64,000 bases of DNA, from positions 1-64,000 of the forward strand of contig NZ_JXOK01000036.1 in NCBI RefSeq assembly GCF_000830505.1. Direction: 5' to 3'. Shown here one piece after another: positions 1-6,600 of this stretch. The position numbers and the translations under genes were made by a program. Each line of letters opens with the position of its first letter. Positions within the stretch are counted from its first letter, which is position 1. The DNA is from Vibrio mytili (lineage in GTDB: Bacteria; Pseudomonadota; Gammaproteobacteria; Enterobacterales; Vibrionaceae). Under the pieces are notes generated by a model. The model saw nothing but the letters and a program-made list of their open reading frames with translations, had not been told where the DNA came from and did no database searches.

Positions 1-75
1 AGGATCAGCAAATACGCTGAAAGACATGAGACCAGTCATTGCAAACGTTGTGATGAAAAGTGACTTAAGATTCAT
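1..75 (-). CDS. N-terminus of an exported protein, cut by the window edge
   Basis: Only the first 25 codons are visible, reading MNLKSLFITTFAMTGLMSFS then VFADP. The positive N-terminus, hydrophobic core and VFA-D junction form a classic Sec signal peptide with likely cleavage after VFA, so the product is periplasmic or secreted. The ATG is preceded by an AGGA ribosome site about 8 bases upstream. The mature part lies outside the window, so the function cannot be named. Confidence 0.6.
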   Translation of the reverse strand, partial: MNLKSLFITTFAMTGLMSFSVFADP

Positions 76-767
76 ATAGTTCGTCCTATCAAAATCGGTA
101 ATATATCGACAGGTTCAATGTTAGTCCTGATCACTTAAGATAAACTTAAGAAAACGAGCAAGATTCAACTCTGTATGGACAGCCGTTATCCTATCGATAA
201 ATTAAGCTATTTGAGGAGAGTCATGAAGATAGAACTGTGTCACTCCAAAAGTTGATCGGCACAAAATTGCGCGTGAAGCTAAGCGAGTTTTTTTATATAA
301 GGAGCAATCCGTCAGCTACTAATTTACCAACGTCGGTAGCGCGAAAATGTCCAGTTTTGAGTGATTACGATTATTTTGTTTCAAGCTATTACTGTCAATG
401 ACACTCTTGATTGAGAATATGCTTGCTTCGTCAAACCATAATCTCTCTGCGTTCTCGATAATCTGTACGATCATACTATCGCTGAGTGAGTGTTATCACT
501 GAGCATGGCCCGATCTGCTTCCACCAATACGACATCTACGACATCATGGTCATTTCTTCAGTTAGTAGAGAGGTGTACGGTGCTTTTTACTTTTTATTTG
601 TCAGTTGAACGACACGTCTTGCGATTTTGTTATACCCGATCTAGCACGAAAAATATCTTGGATACGAGGATAGGATAAGTCATAGGGTTCTAAAAGCGTG
701 AGCAGATATGAGGTGCGATGACACAGGAAAGCGAGTTAACTCGTTGAACTTTATATTTTTTTGATAC
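76..767. other. Gene-poor stretch left of the ssrA island
   Basis: About 690 bases without a convincing gene. The first part carries the leader of the exported-protein gene. The rest has only short open frames on both strands with stops, including a 51-codon minus-strand frame (319-474) without a clear ribosome site. It lies outside the left direct repeat of the island. Nothing here is recognised; it may be eroded remains of earlier insertions at this hotspot. Confidence 0.5.
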
Positions 768-817
768 AAAAAAGGCCACCCGAAGGTGGCCTTTTCCAAT
801 CGATTGGTGGGCTGGCG
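768..817. repeat. attL: left direct repeat of the ssrA island
   Basis: Six A bases, then a GGCCACC/GGTGGCC hairpin, then TTTTCCAATCGATTGGTGG and GCTGGCG. It aligns with 8010-8060 with one substitution in the hairpin loop region and one missing A near the end. It is the duplicated 3' tip and terminator of ssrA left by site-specific integration. Confidence 0.9.
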
Positions 818-1124
818 TCATCTGAATTGAGAGTTTTACTTATTGATTTTAATTGTTTTTATTGTTTTTTAAATCTTTTGAGAGTACTAACGGGAATACT
901 AAAAATATTTCTACCTTTATCTAGGTGATAATCAATCTTATCTTTGGGCTAGCCGCTAGTAGTGGTTGCTGCACGTGCTGCTAGCTCAGGCAAGCGTAAA
1001 TAGATAACCGTTGGCAGACAATATACTTTGATCAGCTTCTAGGAAGCTTTTGGGATAAAGCTTCTTAGCTCAAATCATTTAGTAGCATCATTTTAGATAA
1101 GAAAAAGTACATTGAAACCTTAGT
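818..1124. other. Left arm of the island, no gene seen
   Basis: AT-rich first third, no open frame with a start and ribosome site. It holds a GGGAATACTAAAA motif (892-904) that recurs beside the integrase, and a preceding AGTACTAAC half-match. It ends where the truncated attC of the first cassette begins. Confidence 0.5.
892..904 (+). repeat. Probable integrase arm-type site, left end
   Basis: The 13-mer GGGAATACTAAAA is found identically at 7879-7891, next to the integrase, and nowhere else that I noticed. Shared short repeats near both ends of an island are typical arm-binding sites of tyrosine recombinases. The role is inferred. Confidence 0.5.
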
Positions 1125-1136
1125 CGTTTGTTAGTT
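1125..1136 (-). repeat. Truncated attC (R'' half only)
   Basis: On the minus strand the stop codon of the 1131-1688 gene sits in AACTAACAAACG, the usual start of a Vibrio attC. The rest of a 120-bp site is not there; unrelated sequence follows. This marks the outer edge of the cassette block and suggests deletion of the remaining attC. Confidence 0.5.
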
Positions 1137-1688
1137 TCTGCGTTGAATATCGTAGGAGTCCATTTGAATTTTAGAAAGCACCAATTGCGAATGATTGAGA
1201 AAATTAACTATGCTTCCAAGCCAATCAGAAAGGTTAAAACTTAGACTCCAATCTTTCCCACCTTGAGAGGTACCGGATACCTCGATTAATCCATCCCACC
1301 ACTCAAAAGACTCTTCATACTGATTCGAGCCTACAGGCGTCAATAGAAAAGACTTCGCGTGTATAATTTTATTGGCAATATACATGAAGTCATACTTCCC
1401 AACTTTATGGTCGATAAAGTCTGCACACATTATTATTTTATGGGATTCCGATTTACCTTCTTTTAGATCTCTTAATTCTTTGGAGTTTCGGATCAAAACA
1501 GACAACTCTAAACATGAATTGCTGACAATACGCTTGAGCATTGTCCAGTACTCTGACTTAGGGTACAAGGATGGCACACCTTCAATACCTACCCTATATT
1601 TAATAGCAAAAGCTTCTCCAGACAAAACAACATTGTTCAGAATAAATATTTTCTCTCTCATTTTTTCGAAGTTAACGAAATGTGCCAT
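1131..1688 (-). CDS. Integron-cassette hypothetical protein, 185 aa
   Basis: I do not recognise the family. The protein is soluble-looking, with no signal peptide or membrane segment and an even mix of charged residues. The ATG is preceded by GTGAGG about 6 bases upstream. The stop codon lies inside an attC-type AACTAACAA sequence, and the gene begins just after a complete attC (1724-1850), so it has the layout of a single integron gene cassette. It has its own short leader and no visible strong promoter, as is common for cassettes. The encoded function is unknown. Confidence 0.7.
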   Translation of the reverse strand: MAHFVNFEKMREKIFILNNVVLSGEAFAIKYRVGIEGVPSLYPKSEYWTMLKRIVSNSCLELSVLIRNSKELRDLKEGKSESHKIIMCADFIDHKVGKYDFMYIANKIIHAKSFLLTPVGSNQYEESFEWWDGLIEVSGTSQGGKDWSLSFNLSDWLGSIVNFLNHSQLVLSKIQMDSYDIQRRN

Positions 1689-1723
1689 ATAAACCTCACG
1701 AAATCTAAACGTTGTTGAACAGC

Positions 1724-1850
1724 AACTAACGCAGCGTTAAGTGGTGAGCAACGCTACCACCAGACCTAAACTATTGTGCCGTAAACACTGAAGCCTATTT
1801 AAACTAAAAATGCCAAGCGTTGGGAATCCGTCTTAAACGCTTTGTTTTAC
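1724..1850 (-). repeat. attC recombination site (VCR-like), cassette 2
   Basis: About 127 bp. On the minus strand it starts AACAAAGCGTTTAAGACGG at the stop codon of the 1833-2303 gene, continues ATTCCCAACGCTTGGC, and ends GTAGCGTTGCTCACC-ACTTAACGC. The outer arms AGCGTTTAAG and CTTAACGCT pair with one unpaired base, and the inner CCCAACGCT and GCGTTGCTC blocks are the conserved L'' and L' elements of Vibrio superintegron repeats. Confidence 0.85.
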
Positions 1851-2303
1851 GTTTCGCCCAACGCTCTTCCATTTTTTAACTTTCTTATTCTGAGTAATTA
1901 GTGAAAAAATAAAATTTTTCTGCCTGAATATTAGCTGATTCAATATGGCTATAAAAACAACAACAAACAATAAGTGCCCTCGATATGGAAGGATTGCTTC
2001 GAGGCTGTTTAGAGCGTAGATGCCAGCAATAGATAAAGCTAACATTAATGACATAAAGCAACCTAACCAATAGCGACAAATAACCCAGGTTATGAAGTGG
2101 TCTTCATCTCGATGCTTTCTTACATTTACCAATAAGTTAAATCTGAGTGTTCTATTAAAACCTCGAACTAAACTAGGTAAATGCTCTACAGAGCGCTTCC
2201 AAATGATACTAATAATCTTTGGTAAAAAAGAACCTAAAAGAGCAAAAAAGAGTCCCGTAAACCACCAATCAGTTGATGACAAATTTAACAGTATTTGTTC
2301 CAT
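1833..2303 (-). CDS. Integron-cassette membrane protein, 156 aa
   Basis: Unrecognised protein with about three hydrophobic segments: residues 13-34, 73-98 and 108-124. Basic stretches lie between them and at the C-terminus (KNKKVKKWK region), placing those parts in the cytoplasm. It begins with an ATG behind AAAGGTAAATA, just after the end of an attC, and its stop codon TAA is part of the next attC. It is therefore a complete gene cassette. Small inner-membrane proteins are common cargo of Vibrio superintegrons. A role as an effector or stress protein would be speculation. Confidence 0.75.
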   Translation of the reverse strand: MEQILLNLSSTDWWFTGLFFALLGSFLPKIISIIWKRSVEHLPSLVRGFNRTLRFNLLVNVRKHRDEDHFITWVICRYWLGCFMSLMLALSIAGIYALNSLEAILPYRGHLLFVVVFIAILNQLIFRQKNFIFSLITQNKKVKKWKSVGRNVKQSV

Positions 2304-2318
2304 TATTTACCTTTACGT

Positions 2319-2443
2319 ATCGCCCAATTAAGGGGTGAACAACGCCTACACCCAAACCTAAAGCATTGTGCCATAAACACTAAAACTGAAGTAGAAGCAA
2401 AAGTGCTAAGCGTTGTGAATCCCTCTGAAATTGCTTGTTATAC
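2319..2443 (-). repeat. attC recombination site (VCR-like), cassette 3
   Basis: About 125 bp. On the minus strand it runs from GTATAACAAGCAATTTC through GGGATTCACAACGCTTAGC to GGCGTTGTTCACCCCTTAAT and TGGGCG. CACAACGCTT/GGCGTTGTTC and AGGGAT/CCCCTT arms pair as in Vibrio attC sites. It overlaps the stop codon of the 2438-3166 gene. It resembles the attC at 1724-1850 in length and motif order but is clearly diverged. Confidence 0.88.
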
Positions 2444-3166
2444 AGCTAGTTGTTGCACAAAACGATCTTCATGCCAAAAGCTAGCCGAGCCAAAATACTC
2501 GTTTACTAAGGTCAAGAGCTGTTTAGTATTGGGCTTTAACTCAACTCTTGCTATAACACGGCCCGTTTCATTGGGGCTCACGATTTCACTAAGTTCTATA
2601 TATTGGGCTTTATGTTCAGCACTCAACAACGACGCCTCAATTTTTAGGCATGCCGTGAAAACCCAATTATCACCAGGACTAACATCAATGGTAACTACAT
2701 TATCTTCATCATCAATATATTCCACCGACTCTACAATGTTATCAACTAATGAATCTGTACTTTTCAAGAAATACCAAACAATATCGATATAATAAACACA
2801 TTTTTCTTTTTCTGGTGGAGTTTGGTCTTGGTGCTCAATAACATTGCGCACTTTGATAAGTTCATTCAGCACCATTGGTCTGATCAAACCTAGATATTCA
2901 TAACGATCTAGAACTTTTTTAGAAGAAATTTCTAACGGCAACTTGCTTATTTTATAAATCCTCTCAATCGCTTGTAGTCGATGATTAATTGCCCTTTTCA
3001 GATTTGCTATACAGTCCGATCTATAAAGCTCATGATCACTACTTACTAGTAGCTCCTGAGCATGCTTCCAGAGCTGATAAGCTCTGTATATATCGTCGTA
3101 GTCACCATTTGTACGAGAGCTTGATCCAAGTGCCCACTCATGTATTTCATCTGTTAGATATTTCAT
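2438..3166 (-). CDS. Cassette protein with an R-x4-H (HEPN-type) motif, 242 aa
   Basis: The start is set at the ATG behind AGGAAT (MKYLTDEIHEW); a longer frame to 3211 would run through the attC remnant. The N-terminal half is alpha-helical in character and contains R107-N-V-I-E-H112, which fits the R-x4-6-H catalytic motif of HEPN-domain RNases, with the polar residue after Arg that is usual in that family. The C-terminal half is acidic and of unknown type. The stop codon is inside a full attC. The neighbour 3195-3695 ends 28 bases upstream, across a collapsed attC, so the two genes are probably co-transcribed. HEPN assignment is by motif only; the family is not otherwise recognised. Confidence 0.65.
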   Translation of the reverse strand: MKYLTDEIHEWALGSSSRTNGDYDDIYRAYQLWKHAQELLVSSDHELYRSDCIANLKRAINHRLQAIERIYKISKLPLEISSKKVLDRYEYLGLIRPMVLNELIKVRNVIEHQDQTPPEKEKCVYYIDIVWYFLKSTDSLVDNIVESVEYIDDEDNVVTIDVSPGDNWVFTACLKIEASLLSAEHKAQYIELSEIVSPNETGRVIARVELKPNTKQLLTLVNEYFGSASFWHEDRFVQQLAV

Positions 3167-3181
3167 AATTCCTATTCTGCT

Positions 3182-3200
3182 GTATAACGCCTTGTTAGGC
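3182..3200 (-). repeat. Collapsed attC between two cassette genes
   Basis: Minus strand GCCTAACAAGGCGTTATAC joins an attC start (GCCTAAC, matching RYYYAAC) directly to an attC end (GTTATAC, near GTTRRRY) with five bases between, so the roughly 100-bp central part is missing. The stop codon of the 3195-3695 gene lies within it. Loss of the inner arms should block excision and lock the two genes together. Confidence 0.55.
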
Positions 3201-3695
3201 GAAATCCCCAAGGTTGATTCGTTCTCTTCGACCTAACTTTTGGTGGTGTATATGATCTACATAACTACTAATCTGCTGCCAATTAATTTCGGACAACACA
3301 TTAGCCCTAGGGATATGTACCGTCATTGTTTCCTGACTTTGATTTGGTTCGTCTATTTGACTAAGAAGCTGCCAGTATGCTCGACCTTCAACTGCCACAT
3401 ATTTTACTAACATAACCACCTGTAATTTACTCATTAGCATATTGTAAGTAGATACATTTAGGGTAATTCGTTCTGAGTTACCAGTAGTTGTCGCATTCGA
3501 ATGCCCCGACGCTTTCAATTGCACTAACAGCTCTTGCCCAGTCGCACTTGTATCTCGAAAGATATGCACAACCAAATCAATTCCATAGTCATTCTCTGGA
3601 GTAGATGCATCCCAGTTTCTTGGTAATGCTGCTTTAAAATTGTTAATCGAATCCGTTTCCAATTGATGGGATTCTGGTCTTTGAGGTAATCTCAT
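3195..3695 (-). CDS. DUF4365-like predicted nuclease, 166 aa, cassette gene
   Basis: Residues 34-61 carry the DUF4365 signature: E-N-D-x-G-I-D40 followed about 19 residues later by Q59-L-K61. This spacing matches the D...(D/E/Q)-x-K core of PD-(D/E)xK-fold nucleases, to which DUF4365 is thought to belong. W28 just before the motif is also usual. The length suits a stand-alone domain. The stop codon sits in a collapsed attC and the next gene starts 28 bases on. Its 5' side has GCCTTAGGCG, which resembles the tail of another attC. Nuclease activity and a defence role are inferred from the fold and setting. Confidence 0.65.
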   Translation of the reverse strand: MRLPQRPESHQLETDSINNFKAALPRNWDASTPENDYGIDLVVHIFRDTSATGQELLVQLKASGHSNATTTGNSERITLNVSTYNMLMSKLQVVMLVKYVAVEGRAYWQLLSQIDEPNQSQETMTVHIPRANVLSEINWQQISSYVDHIHHQKLGRRERINLGDFA

Positions 3696-4427
3696 TTTTA
3701 TACTCTTTTTCGCCTAAGGCTTTCTACACTGCTTTTAGCCGTCTTTTATCGTTCAATAACGCGGTCTTTCTTATCGTAACTTAATTGATAATCAGTATGT
3801 TAGCTAGAAGCATGGGAGATTATACTGCAAAATGGTTCATAATTTTAGAAAGTCTAACATTCATACTTCGATGGATTAATTTTAGTAAGCCAAACGCACA
3901 TTGCGAAAATGTGTATTGGATTTGAAGCTACAACCAAAAGGGGCAGAAGTGAGGTAGACCATAACTCTTTAGTTGCTCAATAGGTGCTCATAATGCTCAA
4001 ACCTAATTGTTTGGAGCAGGCTATATTGCCTTCCGGTCGTAACTAATTGGATTGGTAATCGACCACCTTTGAAAAAGTAGTGTATAGCTTACTGATTAAG
4101 ACGGAGCGGGTGAGCCATTCTTTTTGCTAGTTTTCAATCTGCTGCGGGGGAGGGGAATAGTTGCACATTCGAGATCAGAGAAGGCTTTTCATATTTATTC
4201 GCTAGCGCAGTTGTGACTACTAAGGTTCTGTGCGGTTAGCACGGGTAAGTAAAGAGGGAAGGTGATGAGGGCAGGACTGCTGTATAGCTTGCGCCCCTTG
4301 CTACATAAGACGTGCCTGCTTTTTTTCCGTTTTTGGGCTGACCAAGTGAAGTTGGCCACTTCTCGTCAGGAGTTCTCATTTTTGGCTCTGTGAAAAGTAT
4401 CTCAGGCATTGACTTGTGATTTGTTAT
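3696..4427. other. Island non-coding stretch between cassettes and core
   Basis: About 730 bases with no open frame of note on either strand. A GCCTAAGGC palindrome (3711-3719) may be one more attC remnant. The rest includes an AAGTG/CACTT weak hairpin near 4350. It divides the cassette block from the satellite-like core, so it could hold an origin or packaging sequence, but I see no iterons or clear landmark. Confidence 0.4.
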
Positions 4428-5216
4428 TCATTTTAAATGAGTTTTAATTCCTCTAGACTTGCTAAAAGACGGTTTGTTGTTTTTGGCTGTTTTGACTTTC
4501 GCTAGGTATGAGGTGTGGTAAATAAAGTCTTCAATGTCTTGTTGTGTAGTCATTACATGAATCCCCTTCTTTCCACGGCCGCTTTTATGTTCTATCCAAA
4601 CCTCATCTCCCATTACGTCGAGAACCTCTGATATACGGGCTTTTGCTCGATATGAGCGCTTGCTTGAGTCAAACAAGATTGCAATGTGTGAGTGTTCACC
4701 GTTGCTTTTTCCTACTTCTTTTTTGTGCCAGTGGTGCACTTCGCCGTAGTCAATTTTGAACGCTTTAGAGATTCTCCTTTTTAGTTTTTTTAGCGATTTT
4801 TCAACCAGCTTGGGATCACGAATGACAACCAGTAGCCCAACAGATTTGTTCATGGTTTCTGTGAGGCACAGTATATCGGTAACTAGATGAGTGAGAATTG
4901 ATAAGTAGCATGGCTTGCTAGGGCTACAGTTAATTGTTTGCCCCTTATATTGACATGATTTGTATAACACAGGTTTACGCTTTTTTCTCTTTAGGCTGGC
5001 AGGTGGTGCGGTGTGATTTTCTACCACAGCTCTAAAGCGTGGATGTTGCTCAATGTATGAGCGCGGCCAGCCAACGGGGCGGCCTTTTATCTTATGCTGG
5101 GGAGTTAATATACCTTTTTGATAGTAACGCCTGATTGTGCGTGTTGACGTCTCGAGCCCTGCGCTTGTGCACAGTTCGGCTAGCTCTTGTTCTGATATGT
5201 AGGAAGTGTCAGACAT
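4428..5216 (-). CDS. YagK/YfjJ C-domain (inovirus Gp2-like) protein, 262 aa
   Basis: The N-terminal 60 residues look like a helix-turn-helix with the sequence TIRRYYQKG followed by a GRPVGWPRSYI wing. Residues 105-260 fit the YagK_YfjJ/inovirus Gp2 family: a GEHSHIAILFD strand (His175 and His177), then YHTSYLAKVKTAK and SKSRG near the C-terminus, the order seen in CP4-type island proteins. Such proteins are presumed replication-initiation or DNA-processing factors of P4-like and filamentous-phage elements, though activity is little tested. It lies downstream of the AlpA gene on the same strand. Confidence is good for the family and low for the exact role. Confidence 0.6.
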   Translation of the reverse strand: MSDTSYISEQELAELCTSAGLETSTRTIRRYYQKGILTPQHKIKGRPVGWPRSYIEQHPRFRAVVENHTAPPASLKRKKRKPVLYKSCQYKGQTINCSPSKPCYLSILTHLVTDILCLTETMNKSVGLLVVIRDPKLVEKSLKKLKRRISKAFKIDYGEVHHWHKKEVGKSNGEHSHIAILFDSSKRSYRAKARISEVLDVMGDEVWIEHKSGRGKKGIHVMTTQQDIEDFIYHTSYLAKVKTAKNNKPSFSKSRGIKTHLK

Positions 5217-5274
5217 TGGGTTTTCGATAAAAAGCCCTGTGTGGCTTACAGGGCTATTTGATATTTGAGTTTGT

Positions 5275-5526
5275 TTATTCTGGCAAGAGGCTGGATTGTG
5301 GTGGCATCGAGTTTTCCGGTAATCCTAGAGCGTTTAAACAGGTTTTGCACACGTGGCAGTTATCCGGCCTTTGCCCCATAACTTCGTACCTCTTATCGTT
5401 AACCCCCTCACGTAGGCTTTTCTCAATTTTGCAGGCGGTTTCACCTGTATCTAGGAGGATGTGAGCAGTGACAGCGAGTCCCTTTCTCCATTTGATTACA
5501 AATCCTGTGCGGTTGTGTGTGCTCAT
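5275..5526 (-). CDS. Small CxxC protein following alpA, 83 aa
   Basis: Unrecognised. It contains CHVCKTC around residues 58-64 and a further Cys at 32, which could bind zinc. Its ATG overlaps the alpA stop codon (ATGA), so the two are translationally coupled and likely work in the same process. Similar short cysteine-containing genes often follow AlpA regulators in satellite islands, but I cannot name a family. Confidence 0.6.
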   Translation of the reverse strand: MSTHNRTGFVIKWRKGLAVTAHILLDTGETACKIEKSLREGVNDKRYEVMGQRPDNCHVCKTCLNALGLPENSMPPQSSLLPE

Positions 5527-5735
5527 TGACTCACCTTTAGCACCTTGCTGCGAAGTGGGCGGGTATCAATCCAGTCTTGCACGTCATCTCTACGCCATGC
5601 GACCGTGCGGCCGCTGCCAAGATCCAAATGCTGTGGGAATTTTCCAGATTTCATCATGCGGTAAATTGTCGCTTGGGATAATCCGGTCATTGCCTTCACA
5701 TCGGCAATACGGATTAGTATTGTTGGTTTGCTCAT
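5523..5735 (-). CDS. alpA: AlpA-family excisionase/regulator, 70 aa
   Basis: A single winged-helix DNA-binding domain typical of AlpA/CP4-57 regulators: IRIADVKAMTGLSQATIYR, then MMKSGKFPQHLDLG and VAWRRDDVQDWI. In P4-like and CP4 islands these proteins activate the integrase or act as directionality factors for excision. A strong AGGAGG site lies 6-7 bases before the ATG. It is coupled by an ATGA overlap to the downstream CxxC gene. Family assignment is firm; which promoter it controls here is unknown. Confidence 0.9.
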   Translation of the reverse strand: MSKPTILIRIADVKAMTGLSQATIYRMMKSGKFPQHLDLGSGRTVAWRRDDVQDWIDTRPLRSKVLKVSQ

Positions 5736-5803
5736 GTAGCCTCCTGAGTGTTTATGACGGGGCTAATCATGGCAAAAGCCCTTCTAATTTATTAGGGGGA
5801 CTT

Positions 5804-6370
5804 TTAGGGAAAAAAGTTGGTGAAATTACCCTTGTAATTATTGGGAATGTTTGATAATAGGCTTTCCAGTTTTTTCACATCATTATCATTTTTCACGAGC
5901 TTGTAGTTTCTGACTTGTTCTTTGGTCGGCTGACAAGCTGGATTTGCGCTGTAAATCTGGGAACTAAATACATCGAGGTTTTCGTATTCCTCAGGAATCT
6001 TTGGCTTTGGGTTCGGTTTAACTGTTTTTAATATATCAGTGATTGTTTCGTATGCTCTGCCAGTGGTAGATGCTAGGAACTCAACAAGATGGTTATCTTT
6101 TTGATTCCACGTCTCTATTGGATTTCCACGGCTAGTCCACCAGCGTAGCAAGTGAGCTAGTAATGCCGCATCTTCTCGGTGTTTGCGGCTTTTTCCCTCA
6201 TTTCCCTGTAGGTTTAATTCGTAAATCTCATCAGTATGATCAAACCGTTCTGCTAAGTCCGAAGGAAGGAAGCACTCAACAAACCAAGAGCCTAGGTTCT
6301 GGTATATGTAATATTTTCCAAATAGCTGGCGCTCAACCTCATGATTAAGCACAGCAATACGCTCATACAA
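5804..6370 (-). CDS. Island core hypothetical protein, 188 aa
   Basis: I do not recognise it. The start is a TTG five bases after the stop of the previous gene, so translation is probably coupled to it. The protein is soluble, rich in Asn and Lys toward the C-terminus (PNPKPKIPEEYENLD region), with no signal peptide. It lies in the integrase-74aa-188aa-alpA run on one strand, suggesting a core element function. The exact start is uncertain because no good ribosome site is visible. Confidence 0.6.
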   Translation of the reverse strand: MYERIAVLNHEVERQLFGKYYIYQNLGSWFVECFLPSDLAERFDHTDEIYELNLQGNEGKSRKHREDAALLAHLLRWWTSRGNPIETWNQKDNHLVEFLASTTGRAYETITDILKTVKPNPKPKIPEEYENLDVFSSQIYSANPACQPTKEQVRNYKLVKNDNDVKKLESLLSNIPNNYKGNFTNFFP

Positions 6371-6375
6371 AGGCT

Positions 6376-6600
6376 TTAACGTACAGTAAGATGGGGGCGA
6401 GGATGGCCAAGCTCCGTTGGAAAATTAGTAATTATTTTCTTTGCCGCTTGATATAGGATTTTTTTCTGTCTTTGCTTTTCTTGTGCTCTCTCTTTTTTGG
6501 TCAATTGTGCACTGTGTATTTTTCCGGCTAGTTTTTCGGCGACTTCTTCCGTCCACTCATAAGCTGGAAGCGGTTTAAAAAATGATTTAGGTATGGCCAT
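6376..6600 (-). CDS. Small basic island protein coupled to integrase, 74 aa
   Basis: Unrecognised. The ATG shares a base with the integrase stop (TGATG), giving tight translational coupling; a GTG one codon earlier is also possible. The centre is rich in Lys, Gln and Arg (KKERAQEKQRQKK), so nucleic-acid binding is plausible. It might serve with the integrase, but this is inference from position only. Confidence 0.6.
   Translation of the reverse strand: MAIPKSFFKPLPAYEWTEEVAEKLAGKIHSAQLTKKERAQEKQRQKKILYQAAKKIITNFPTELGHPRPHLTVR

Noticed and set aside
490..678. 62-residue plus-strand frame
   Set aside because: No ribosome site, Ser/Thr-rich chance composition, no family resemblance.
1125..3720. 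A complete integron platform
   Set aside because: No intI gene or attI site is seen in the window; only cassettes with attC sites are present.
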